Virus record (IMG/VR): IMGVR_UViG_3300046733_000651
Coordinates: 1 to 21,247 of that record
From: a virus
DNA: 21,247 bases
Reading direction: 5' to 3' (one strand)
The notes under the pieces were generated by a model. That model searched no databases. It saw only the letters and a list, made by a program, of their open reading frames with translations, and was not told the origin of the DNA. Positions 1 through 7,229 of this stretch are shown here, piece after piece. How positions within the stretch are numbered: the first letter of the stretch is position 1; each line of letters starts with the position of its first letter. Both the position numbers and the translations under genes were made by a program.

Positions 1-238
1 CTTCCATTAAAGCGCCTTTGAAAGTTGCTTTTTTGCCAGCTTCAAAGTTCTTTTTATTAGATACTTCTAACGCGTCGATACGTTCGTTAAATTTAGTTGT
101 TAGTGTAGAAATTTCAGACTTTAACATTTCGTCTGCTTTTCCAGTAGCGCTTTCTAGCGCTTGTCCGTAAGCCTTTTCCAATTTAGCGTCGATTACGTCG
201 CCTAATTGGTCTAGGTGTTTTTTAGTATTATCTTCCAT
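1..238 (-). CDS. Major capsid protein, HK97 fold, N-terminal part (partial)
   Basis: Only the first 79 codons are in the window; the frame stays open to position 1. The start is the ATG at 238-236, after an A/T-rich leader with no Shine-Dalgarno sequence. The visible part begins MEDNTKKHLDQLGD and is charged, helical and coiled-coil-like (KLEKAYGQALES, TKFNERIDALE). That is the usual look of the scaffolding delta domain that the prohead protease removes from HK97-type capsid proteins. It lies 19 bases downstream of the protease gene, the standard portal, protease, capsid order. I infer the identity from position and the delta-like start; the capsid fold itself is outside the window. Confidence 0.8.
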   Translation of the reverse strand, partial: MEDNTKKHLDQLGDVIDAKLEKAYGQALESATGKADEMLKSEISTLTTKFNERIDALEVSNKKNFEAGKKATFKGALME

Positions 239-257
239 TATAGAAAAATTAAAAAAG

Positions 258-929
258 TTAGTTGTTAAATTTATTTATTAAATACTCGAAAACTTCTTGG
301 CTGTTATCCACTGGCTGCGTGTCAATAGACGGCGCAGTAGCTTTAGAGAATAAACCTTTCAGTTTTAGTAGTTCGGCTTCGATACAGTACCCCATTTCGT
401 CGCTTATATCGCCTTTGCGTACAAGTTTAGCTAGTGCATCGTATCTTTTTAAAATGTTTTCCTGGGCTTTTTCGCCTTTAACGTCTAGTATTTTAGCTTG
501 GTCGTTAGCCGCTAGTGTTACGGCGCTTACTTCGTATAGCTTTACTTCCGTTATTTCGCGGTAGTCCATTTTGTTTTCCTTTTGCATTGGTAGAATACCT
601 ACGCTGTTTTCAGTAATTACGCCAGCTTTCATTAGTTCGATAACGTCGTTACCTAGTGTAGTCTTGGCTATTTCAGCTGTAAACATTAAACCTTTATCGT
701 CTTCTACTAGTTCTACCATTTTACCTAGTGGCTGCGCCATATTGTGCTGGTATAAGTATTTTACGCGGTGTCCGTTTTCTTTAATAGTCTTGGCGTATGC
801 ACCTGGGCGTATAATATCGCTGTCGCTATCTTTGTTATTAAAGTAGCTAGCGTACCCTTTTACAATACCTTTTTTTTCGTCAGCGTCTACTAGTTCGCCT
901 AGTGGCGCGCTTTTAAATAAAATACTCAT
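258..929 (-). CDS. HK97-family prohead protease (peptidase S78)
   Basis: This 223-residue protein is the head maturation protease that cuts scaffold segments from capsid and portal-associated proteins before DNA packaging. The family pattern is clear: an N-terminal beta region (GIVKGYASYFNNKDSDSD, residues 21-38), the catalytic-type His in YLYQHN (H62), the Ser in ENSVGI (S109), and the LYEVSAVTLAAN segment (131-142) corresponding to the family's LxEVSxVxxPAN. Residues after about 145 are a charged helical tail, probably cleaved during assembly. It sits between a small unknown gene and the capsid gene. A promoter-like TAAATTTG lies 16 bases before its ATG. Confidence 0.93.
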   Translation of the reverse strand: MSILFKSAPLGELVDADEKKGIVKGYASYFNNKDSDSDIIRPGAYAKTIKENGHRVKYLYQHNMAQPLGKMVELVEDDKGLMFTAEIAKTTLGNDVIELMKAGVITENSVGILPMQKENKMDYREITEVKLYEVSAVTLAANDQAKILDVKGEKAQENILKRYDALAKLVRKGDISDEMGYCIEAELLKLKGLFSKATAPSIDTQPVDNSQEVFEYLINKFNN

Positions 930-945
930 ATTAGAATAATTTGTA

Positions 946-953
946 CAAATTTA
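946..953 (-). promoter_or_regulatory. Promoter-like TAnnTTTG element before the prohead protease gene
   Basis: The minus strand reads TAAATTTG inside CCGTAAATTTGTACAAATT, 16 bases before the protease ATG. It overlaps the last codons of the upstream small gene. It matches the Bacteroidota -7 pattern and the element before the portal gene; no well-spaced -33 TTTG is seen. Confidence 0.45.
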
Positions 954-1157
954 CGGTTTTTTTATTAGTGTTACTTCGCCACCGTCTAGGGTGTTTTCGC
1001 CTTCGTCTATATACTGTAGTACTAGGTTTTCTTTTAGCGCTTTGTCTAGTAATTCTGTTAGCTGTTCGTCGCCTAAAACATTTAAGTAATTTAACGGCGT
1101 TTCTAGTTCTGGGTGTAGCGCTTCGTATTTTTCTATAAGTTTTATTAGTTTTTCCAT
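951..1157 (-). CDS. Small protein of unknown function in the head operon
   Basis: The protein has 68 residues from the preferred start. A start nine codons earlier (1184) would overlap the upstream minor head gene by 28 bases. The ATG at 1157-1155 instead forms a TAATG stop-start overlap with that gene, a junction used repeatedly in this genome, so I chose it. The sequence is helical and leucine-rich (MEKLIKLIEKYEALHPE, then LTELLDKALKENLVLQYI) and ends in a basic tail. I do not recognise the family. The position between the minor head protein and the protease suggests a head-assembly accessory, which is inference. Confidence 0.7.
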   Translation of the reverse strand: MEKLIKLIEKYEALHPELETPLNYLNVLGDEQLTELLDKALKENLVLQYIDEGENTLDGGEVTLIKKP

Positions 1158-2920
1158 TATATACTTTTTATTAGTTCGTCCCAAAGTTGTATAGTTTCGT
1201 CGTATATCTTTGGAAACATAGCTTTAAATACTGGGTTTCCATTATAGTAATTTTCGGCTACGTGTGCTAAAAATTCAGCGTGCTGCTTATAGTAAGAGTT
1301 ATAGTATAGGTTAGTGTGTCCGTAGCCTACTTCGTTTCTAGTAATAGCGCCTAAAAAGTCGGCGGTATCGGTCCAGTATTCCTTATACTGTTTATCTGTT
1401 AGGTTAGGAAATTTTTTACGCAGTTCTTTAAATTTGTCGCCACTTAGTTTTAAGTTTCTATTTAAGTTGTTTTTAAGCGCTGTAATTTTAGGACCGCCCA
1501 TTCCTACGCCTAGGTCTTTTTGGTATTTTTCAAAATACTTTAAAACTATTTTGTTTGTACTAGCGCCCTTTTTAGACCAGCCTAGTTGGTTATGTATTGC
1601 GTGTCCGTATTCGTGTGCTACTATAGTTTTAACGTCCTTACCAAAACGTTGGGTATTTAGTTTTACTTGGTTCCATACGTCGCTGTAGCTACTACTATTT
1701 GTAAGTAATAGGTTTACGTCTTTTTGCAATAGTTTAGTAAATTCTAAGTTACCTACGTCGTAGCCTTCTTTTTCCATTTTATCTAACTGCTGCCAGGTGC
1801 TATATCCTGGGTGTTCTGTACGTTCTAAGTAGTCGCCTAGCGGTTCGCCTTTGCCTTGGTCTGGTCCGCTGTACCTTGGCTTAGGTTTTGGTTTTGGTGC
1901 GCCTATAGTTGCTGCTATACTAGCTACGTCTGCTGCTGTTAGTCCACCAGTTAGGTTTTCGCCAGCTAACTGTACGCCTATATTTTCTAAACCTTCTACA
2001 GCTACAGCGTCTTCTATAGGTACTGGTATAGCGGCGCATCTACAGTTTACTACGTTACTGGCGCTGCCGTTCCTGTCGCCTGGTTCCATTAGTTCTTCGC
2101 CTTGTACTATAAAAGGCTGGTTAAAAGGTACAGTTTGGCCGTCTGCCCTTGCGTGGCTATCGCGTTCGCGTCCGTCTAGTGCTGTAGACCATTCTTTTTG
2201 TAGCTGGTCTTTTGGGAAAATAGTAGTGGCGCTTTCTAGTATAGCCTTATTACTTATAGCGGTGGTTTCTGTACGTATAAACCGTTCGGCTTGGTATTTA
2301 CTATAGCCGTCGAATTGACGCCGTAATATGCGCGCCTGTTCAGCTGCGCCTAGCGCTTGCCATTCTGGGTCGCGGCTTAATTTGGTCGTAAGGGCTATAA
2401 GGGTTTTTAAAGCTGTACCCTGTACTAGTGTTACGTTTGTTTTCGCTACCGCAGCGCCATAACTAGCAAAACTTGTACGCCATTGGTTTTGGTATTGGTC
2501 GGCGCTTTCTTTTTTAGTAAACTTCTTATAGTTCTTAAAATACCAGTTAGCAAAATGTAGCCCTGTTTCTTCGTAGTATTCTTCGTAGAATTTAGACAAA
2601 AAAGCTACAGGAAAAAGACCCTGTACTATTATACGCCCTTCGTCTATAAACTGCTGGACGCCTTTAGCGTATTCGGCGTTATACCATTTGCGTAGCTTAG
2701 CTATATACTGGCGTTCCATTTTACCGCGTTCACGTTCTACGGACGTTTGCCAGACTTGCTTAAACTGTTTACTTATAGCTGGCTTGCTGTAGCGTTCGTA
2801 CTGGGCATAGCAAAAGGCTACGCGTTGCTGCGTATTAGGAAAGTCCGCTATGCTTTCGGCGTCGCTTACGCATCTAGTAATAAACCTACTGCGGTCTTCG
2901 CCTGGTCTTGGTTTAGGCAT
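1157..2920 (-). CDS. MuF/SPP1 gp7-type minor head protein with C-terminal zincin-like domain
   Basis: Three parts are visible in 587 residues. Residues 3-45 (PRPGEDRSRFITRC ... FPNTQQRVAFCYAQYE) match a small module I know from the N-termini of phage head proteins, function unknown. Residues about 180-300 are the MuF minor head domain: RFIRTETTAISNKA (213-226), KEWSTALDGRERDSHARADG (242-261) and the VVNCRC signature (290-295). After a proline/lysine linker (342-349) comes a domain with HEYGH (436-440), a zinc-protease HExxH motif, then DFLGAITR (521-528), GYGH (532-535) and HAEFLAHVAENY (547-558), where the third zinc ligand may lie. It overlaps the portal gene by 8 bases. MuF proteins enter the capsid, and C-terminal enzyme or toxin domains on them are a known phage theme; activity here is inferred. 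Confidence 0.9.
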   Translation of the reverse strand: MPKPRPGEDRSRFITRCVSDAESIADFPNTQQRVAFCYAQYERYSKPAISKQFKQVWQTSVERERGKMERQYIAKLRKWYNAEYAKGVQQFIDEGRIIVQGLFPVAFLSKFYEEYYEETGLHFANWYFKNYKKFTKKESADQYQNQWRTSFASYGAAVAKTNVTLVQGTALKTLIALTTKLSRDPEWQALGAAEQARILRRQFDGYSKYQAERFIRTETTAISNKAILESATTIFPKDQLQKEWSTALDGRERDSHARADGQTVPFNQPFIVQGEELMEPGDRNGSASNVVNCRCAAIPVPIEDAVAVEGLENIGVQLAGENLTGGLTAADVASIAATIGAPKPKPKPRYSGPDQGKGEPLGDYLERTEHPGYSTWQQLDKMEKEGYDVGNLEFTKLLQKDVNLLLTNSSSYSDVWNQVKLNTQRFGKDVKTIVAHEYGHAIHNQLGWSKKGASTNKIVLKYFEKYQKDLGVGMGGPKITALKNNLNRNLKLSGDKFKELRKKFPNLTDKQYKEYWTDTADFLGAITRNEVGYGHTNLYYNSYYKQHAEFLAHVAENYYNGNPVFKAMFPKIYDETIQLWDELIKSI

Positions 2921-5144
2921 TGTCTTCTAGTTCAGCTAGCTTTTTGTTTGCATATACGCGCATAGCTTCGCCGCCCCATAAGTTGTAAGCTACAAAACCG
3001 TTATCTAGCCAGGGTTCGTCTTTTAGTTTGTCATCTACAGTACTGTACGTTTTGGCGCGTTCTAAATAGCTTCTAGTGCGTTTTAAAACATCTAGGCTAA
3101 TTGGTTCGCGGCTGCTTAATTGCTGCGCCCTAGCTAGTCCTACGTTCGTCCCAGCGGTTACTACGTTTCTACCGTATTTTTCTATCCAGCCTAGCATACG
3201 CTTAGCGTTGTTAGTCGCCGCCTGTGGGTAGTCGTCGTAGCTTTCTGCTTTGCTAGTTTCTTTACTGCTTTCTGGGTGTTCAGCTGGTAGTAGGTCTGTA
3301 TCGTGTTTGCCACCTTTAAACTTACCATTTTTAAGCGCATATAAATAACTGTTTACGCGCGCCATAGCCCACTGTTCAGGGCTTTGCACTGTTGGTCTAA
3401 CGCTATCTGGGTTAGTTCTGTAAGCGCCTACACCGCGTTTATATACTTCGTATAGTGTACCTACAGTAGTACGCTTGCTTTCGTCGTCGCCTACTTCTTT
3501 GTTATGGTCGTTAGTTTTTTTTTCTAGTGCAGCGTTTAGCCTGTCGCTTATTTCGTCTTTGCTTTCAGCTATAGCCGTTTCGTATTCTGCGTGTGTGTCA
3601 AAAGGCATATATACAGTTTCGCCGTCAAAGGTGTGCTGGTGTGTACCACTACCGCCTAGTTCTTCGGCGCGTTCCTGTGCTTCTTCTTCTGTAGTATATA
3701 CGTCTGTCATTCCTGGTACTTCGGCTTTCACTTCTATACTATACAGCGCTTCTTTGATCAGCCTTTTTTCTTCTTCTATATCTACAGCCATTGGCGCTGG
3801 TTCTGGTATTTCTATGTCCTGGTTACTTACTGGTAGTAGGTTACTAGGTATATAGTAGTCGTCCATAGCTGGCGTATCTTCGTCTTTGCCGTAATTCATA
3901 ACGGCGCGTTTTTCGTTTGGTGTTATCCACCAGGCGCTACTAAGCTGTTGTACTACTTTATCGTTTTCTTCCTGTAGTTCTGGAATAGCTGTAAAGTCAA
4001 AGTCTAGATACAATTTGTCGCCGTACATTGGTACCAGCCAGCGGTTCAGTTCGTCGCGTAGTTTTACTAGTTCTGGTATAACAGCGTTCTGGTATAAAGC
4101 CTTTTTGGCTTCTTTCATATTGTTATACGTGCTAGCTTCTGTATTGTTTAGTAACTGTACAGGCACGTTAAATATGTTACAAATATCTTTTATAGACGCG
4201 TTGTATTGTTCTATTAGTGAAACGTCCGAAGCGTTTAAACCAAAATTAACCCAGCTAAGTTTCTTAGGTGTTATAATAACGTCGCCGCCGTTGTTACTAC
4301 CTTGGTACTGCTGTCTAAATTTGTCCTTTAACTGTTGCGCCTGTACTTCGTTTAGGTCGCCTTCCTCGGACATAAGTACACCCCTAGCGGTCTGGTTCTG
4401 TAGATATTTAACCCCTGTAGTTACAGCTTCGTTATTTGTTGTTAAACTTCTAAGACCAGCGCGTAGTGGGCTTTGACCGTATAAGTGGCTTCCTGTACCG
4501 TCGTAGTATGGGTTAAAATCTTTTATATGAAGTATCTGGTCTGCTGGCATAGAATAGTTACCGTTATATTCTATACGGTATTCTTTTACTGGCTGCATAA
4601 TACCGTTAGATACTATTTCTACCACTTGACTAGGTAGTATATATAGTTCAGTATATTTACCTTGGTTAGGTCCGTTGTCTGGTCCTATACCATATACATA
4701 ACGGTTACCAGTTAGTTTACCAAAAGCTATTAGTTCAGTTAGCCAGCTGTTATAAGACTGCGCCGCGTTTGGCCTGTCTAGTAGTTGGTGTAGTGCGGTG
4801 TCTTTAACTTCTACTAGCGCGTTTTTCTGCAGCATCTTAGCTTGGTACATAGTACTACTATCTAGCGTGCCACTTGTTAGCGCTTTGTATCTTTTTAAAT
4901 CGTTGTCGCTTTGTTTTTCGTAGACCTGAAAGGGTATAGTAGTAGCCGCCTTGGTAATAATATTTACCAGCGAATATACTGTAGCGTTCTTACGGTAGCC
5001 TTCGTCTATATAGCTTCTGTCGTTTTCTGGGTTCCATAAAATACTTTCGCCTAAGTACTGGTATATAGCGCGGTTATATTCGGCTGCTGTCTGTTGGGCG
5101 TTCTTTGTTATAAGTTTTGAAATTCTGTCTAATAGGCTAGCCAT
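2913..5144 (-). CDS. Portal protein, HK97 family, with extended modular C-terminus
   Basis: The first 440 or so of 743 residues are an HK97-type portal, the dodecameric ring at the capsid vertex through which DNA enters and leaves. Visible signs are VYSLVNIITKAATTIPFQVY (56-75), LLDRPN (121-126), the LTGNRYVYG strand (144-152), ILHIKDFNPYYDGTGSHLYG (204-223, the usual HI+ ... GxSPL region) and ICNIFNVPVQLLNN (321-334). Family members usually end near 400-450 residues. Here about 300 more follow, holding three modules: a His-rich one (482-523), a RGVGAYRTNPDSVRP one (about 555-620) and an ATNNAKR ... REPIS one (639-735). Spacing to terminase is 27 bases, with a promoter-like TAAATTTG in that gap. 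Confidence 0.93.
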   Translation of the reverse strand: MASLLDRISKLITKNAQQTAAEYNRAIYQYLGESILWNPENDRSYIDEGYRKNATVYSLVNIITKAATTIPFQVYEKQSDNDLKRYKALTSGTLDSSTMYQAKMLQKNALVEVKDTALHQLLDRPNAAQSYNSWLTELIAFGKLTGNRYVYGIGPDNGPNQGKYTELYILPSQVVEIVSNGIMQPVKEYRIEYNGNYSMPADQILHIKDFNPYYDGTGSHLYGQSPLRAGLRSLTTNNEAVTTGVKYLQNQTARGVLMSEEGDLNEVQAQQLKDKFRQQYQGSNNGGDVIITPKKLSWVNFGLNASDVSLIEQYNASIKDICNIFNVPVQLLNNTEASTYNNMKEAKKALYQNAVIPELVKLRDELNRWLVPMYGDKLYLDFDFTAIPELQEENDKVVQQLSSAWWITPNEKRAVMNYGKDEDTPAMDDYYIPSNLLPVSNQDIEIPEPAPMAVDIEEEKRLIKEALYSIEVKAEVPGMTDVYTTEEEAQERAEELGGSGTHQHTFDGETVYMPFDTHAEYETAIAESKDEISDRLNAALEKKTNDHNKEVGDDESKRTTVGTLYEVYKRGVGAYRTNPDSVRPTVQSPEQWAMARVNSYLYALKNGKFKGGKHDTDLLPAEHPESSKETSKAESYDDYPQAATNNAKRMLGWIEKYGRNVVTAGTNVGLARAQQLSSREPISLDVLKRTRSYLERAKTYSTVDDKLKDEPWLDNGFVAYNLWGGEAMRVYANKKLAELEDNA

Positions 5145-5157
5145 ACTTAATTTTTTA

Positions 5158-5165
5158 CAAATTTA
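5158..5165 (-). promoter_or_regulatory. Promoter-like TAnnTTTG element before the portal gene
   Basis: The minus strand reads TAAATTTG inside TAGTAAATTTGTAAAAAATT, 13 bases before the portal ATG in the 27-base gap after the large terminase. It may drive the head genes separately from packaging genes. A TTG upstream is too close (14 bases) for the usual -33 spacing. Confidence 0.45.
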
Positions 5166-5171
5166 CTATTT

Positions 5172-6353
5172 TTAAATTACAAAAAAGTCGTTACGGTTCT
5201 TATATAAACTATATGTACTGTAGCGAAGCGCGTCGCATAAGTGGTTATGGCGGTCAATTGGCGTATTTATTACCGTACCGTCCTTTAGCTGTTGCCAGTA
5301 GTAGTTCTGTTGTTCTTTGATTAGGTTCGTACTTTCCTGGCTTATTATTACGTCGAATTCCTTTAATAGACTTATACCAGCGGTTATACTACCAGCGCCT
5401 TTTACAGCTGGCTTAGCTAGGCAGTCCATTTGTTTAAGTTCTACTATACTTTTAGGTTCGGCGCTATCGCAAAATGTAAGCGTATGGTTTAACCCTTGCG
5501 CCTTTAGAAAGTCCGCTATATCGCGGTTAGTGTAGCCAGTCTTATATAGCAGTTCGTGTACGTATAGCTTGTTACCTTTCTTAGCTACTTTAAGTATAGC
5601 TGTGGGGTCGTTCGTAAAGCCAAAGTCTAAGCCTAGGTGGTAGTCCAAGTCTGGGAAGTCAGCGTAAGGTATCTGGGTCCAGTTCTGGAATATTTGACGG
5701 CTACTAAATACAGCGCGCTGCCCTTCGCCAAAGACGCGCCAGTAGTCTGGGTCGCGTTCCCTTAGTAATTCTATTTCGCGTACTAATTCAGCTGGTAAAA
5801 AGTTGTTATCCTTATAGGTTGTTATCCAGGTTTCGACGTCGTCGCGTTCTATATCTATTAGTTCTGTATAAAGCCAGTGTACAGGGTCCGAAGGGTTGAA
5901 GTCAATTATAAGCTGTTCTGTTGTACGCATATTCAGCTGTCTAAAGTCTTCGTAGTGCAGTTCGTTAGCTTCGTTTATAAAGCATATATGGCGCTTTCTA
6001 CCGCGTATTTTCTGTGGTTCGTCTACAGACAGAAACGATATAGTACAGCCGTTATAAGTAAAGGTGTTTTCGCTTTTGTTATGTACGCCTTTGTAGTATA
6101 TACCTAGGCGCTGTAGTATTCCTATTAGGTCGCGCTGTACAGAACCTTTAATAGCTGGAAGTGTTTTTCGTACTATATCAATCGTAAGCGGTTTTTGCGC
6201 CGTTGTTATACGGTATACTAAGTATTGACATATAGCGTAAGTCTTACCGCTTCTAGTACCGCCCTGGTGTATTTTTATTCTAGCTTTACTATTGAGGGTT
6301 TGGTAAAATTGTATATTACAGCTTTCTGTTACTTTTTGTCTGCTGGCTTCCAT
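5172..6353 (-). CDS. Terminase large subunit (packaging ATPase and nuclease)
   Basis: The 393-residue motor protein pumps DNA into the prohead and cuts it. The ATPase half has Walker A GGTRSGKT (31-38) and Walker B ICFINEAN (123-130), followed by the coupling-type stretch IIDFNPSDPVHW (149-160). The nuclease half carries the three expected acidic positions: D243 in GLDFGFTNDPTA, D296 in FCDSAEPKS and D374 in HLCDALRY. Length and motifs fit the PBSX/Terminase_3 type. The start overlaps the small-subunit gene by 25 bases, so the two are probably translationally coupled. Confidence 0.97.
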   Translation of the reverse strand: MEASRQKVTESCNIQFYQTLNSKARIKIHQGGTRSGKTYAICQYLVYRITTAQKPLTIDIVRKTLPAIKGSVQRDLIGILQRLGIYYKGVHNKSENTFTYNGCTISFLSVDEPQKIRGRKRHICFINEANELHYEDFRQLNMRTTEQLIIDFNPSDPVHWLYTELIDIERDDVETWITTYKDNNFLPAELVREIELLRERDPDYWRVFGEGQRAVFSSRQIFQNWTQIPYADFPDLDYHLGLDFGFTNDPTAILKVAKKGNKLYVHELLYKTGYTNRDIADFLKAQGLNHTLTFCDSAEPKSIVELKQMDCLAKPAVKGAGSITAGISLLKEFDVIISQESTNLIKEQQNYYWQQLKDGTVINTPIDRHNHLCDALRYSTYSLYKNRNDFFVI

Positions 6354-6682
6354 TCGATTAGCTTGCTTTCTATACTACCGTCGTGGGCTATCTCTTGGCG
6401 TTCTATATAGCCGCGTTTCTTACCTTTTGTCTTTAGGTAGAATATAATAGCCGTAGGGTTTTCGTCCCTTATAAGGCTATGAAGTTTACTTTCTGCAAAG
6501 TCTAGGGCCACGTTACTAATATCGTCTACAGCATCTTTAAAGGCTTTGTCTTTAGCTATCCATAGGTAGTAAGTTTTCCTAGCTATACCCACTTGCTTAC
6601 AAGCAGTAGTTACTACGCCTAGGCTTTTTTCTAAGGCTTCTAATAGTGCGGTTTTTTTCTGTTGTGTATTTTGTGTAGCCAT
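6329..6682 (-). CDS. Terminase small subunit
   Basis: The protein has 117 residues. The N-terminal half is a helix-turn-helix of the homeodomain-like terminase type (LGVVTTACKQVGIARKTYYL, residues 21-40). The middle (DDISNVALDFAESKLHSLIR, 53-72) is a helix likely used for oligomerisation. The segment AIIFYLKTKGKKRGYIERQE (78-97) is a very common element of phage small terminases. It would recognise the packaging site and load the large subunit. It directly precedes and overlaps the large-subunit gene. The start at 6682 opens MATQ after the leader TGCAAT, four bases downstream of a TACTTTTG -7-like element. Confidence 0.9.
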   Translation of the reverse strand: MATQNTQQKKTALLEALEKSLGVVTTACKQVGIARKTYYLWIAKDKAFKDAVDDISNVALDFAESKLHSLIRDENPTAIIFYLKTKGKKRGYIERQEIAHDGSIESKLIEWKPADKK

Positions 6683-6686
6683 ATTG

Positions 6687-6694
6687 CAAAAGTA
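6687..6694 (-). promoter_or_regulatory. Promoter-like TAnnTTTG element before the terminase genes
   Basis: The minus strand reads TACTTTTG, matching the Bacteroidota -7 pattern. It lies only four bases before the terminase start, which would give an almost leaderless message, and I find no well-spaced -33 TTTG. Weak candidate. Confidence 0.3.
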
Positions 6695-6704
6695 CGTAAA
6701 AAAG

Positions 6705-6854
6705 CTATTCTACCTTTAGACCAAACTTTATTTTGATTTGTGTACGCAGTAAACCGTTTTCTGCTTCCAGTTGTATAACCCTTTGGTACAGTTCAGACTT
6801 TTCTAGTTTAAGCCGTTCTAAGTCCCTTTTTAGTAGTATATCTGGTTTCGACAT
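6705..6854 (-). CDS. 49-residue coiled-coil protein of unknown function
   Basis: A short frame runs from ATG 6854-6852 to TAG 6707-6705. The product starts MSKPDILLKRDLERLKLEKS and continues with SELYQRVIQLEAENGLLRTQ. Leucine and isoleucine repeat at heptad spacing, so it is probably one parallel coiled coil, perhaps a dimer. The start lies three bases after the stop of the 52-residue gene upstream, and the stop lies 22 bases before the terminase small subunit. It therefore fits the operon tightly. Codon use (CTA, ATA) resembles the neighbours. I do not recognise a family. Confidence 0.68.
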   Translation of the reverse strand: MSKPDILLKRDLERLKLEKSELYQRVIQLEAENGLLRTQIKIKFGLKVE

Positions 6855-6857
6855 TTG

Positions 6858-7016
6858 CTATAGATCAGTATACCAGCCTATAGTTACGCCAAATAAAAAG
6901 CATAATAACTGTAGCTGGTGGGTATTGTGGTTAGTTGGCTCTTCGCCGCGTGTAAAGCTATCAGTATAAGATACGCCAACAGTACAGCCGTAAATAGGGA
7001 AAAAAGTTAAAAACAT
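6858..7016 (-). CDS. 52-residue small hydrophobic protein of unknown function
   Basis: The frame runs from ATG 7016-7014 to TAG 6860-6858, five bases after the stop of the 68-residue gene and three bases before the next start. The protein begins MFLTFFPIYGCTVGVSYTDS, has a polar middle (FTRGEEPTNHNTHQ) and ends with a hydrophobic run LLCFLFGVTIGWY (37-49). It may be membrane-associated. Placement and tight packing support a real gene. Function is unknown. Confidence 0.62.
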   Translation of the reverse strand: MFLTFFPIYGCTVGVSYTDSFTRGEEPTNHNTHQLQLLCFLFGVTIGWYTDL

Positions 7017-7021
7017 AGTAT

Positions 7022-7228
7022 TTATTTATTATATTTTTTATAAAGATAGGTATAAAGTTCCCATATTTTAGCGCTGGCTTCTTTATTATTGGTGTATAAA
7101 TCTGGGCTGCGGACCTTTTTACCGTTGTCTTCTATTACTATTCCTAGCCCTTTACGCGTGGCTACAGTATAAATCTTTATACCGTTTTTAAGCGCCCAGG
7201 ACATAGCTTGGTGTTTGTCTGTATTCAT
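7022..7228 (-). CDS. 68-residue protein of unknown function
   Basis: A small soluble protein, starting MNTDKHQAMSWALKNGIKIY and basic at the C-terminus (YLYKKYNK). The middle (YTVATRKGLGIVIEDNGKKV) looks like a beta hairpin followed by a helix (EASAKIWELYTYLYKKY). The start is one base after the stop codon of the C5-methyltransferase gene, after the leader TTTTTTAAT. I recognise no family. It is probably part of the early or middle operon. Confidence 0.7.
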   Translation of the reverse strand: MNTDKHQAMSWALKNGIKIYTVATRKGLGIVIEDNGKKVRSPDLYTNNKEASAKIWELYTYLYKKYNK

Positions 7229-7229
7229 A

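Noticed and set aside
973-999. LDGGEV near the end of the small head-operon protein as a fourth DGGI unit
   Set aside because: Only DGG is shared; the EA-x-x-C part, the upstream aromatic and the DNA core GACGGCGGTATA are missing.
951-1184. 77-residue version of the small head-operon gene
   Set aside because: The first nine codons overlap the upstream gene, while the ATG at 1157 forms the TAATG junction typical of this genome.
1851-2306. Plus-strand frame opposite the minor head gene, and similar ones at 4015-4476, 3475-3855 and 262-846
   Set aside because: All are antisense shadows of well-supported minus-strand genes, with low-complexity Ser/Leu-rich products.
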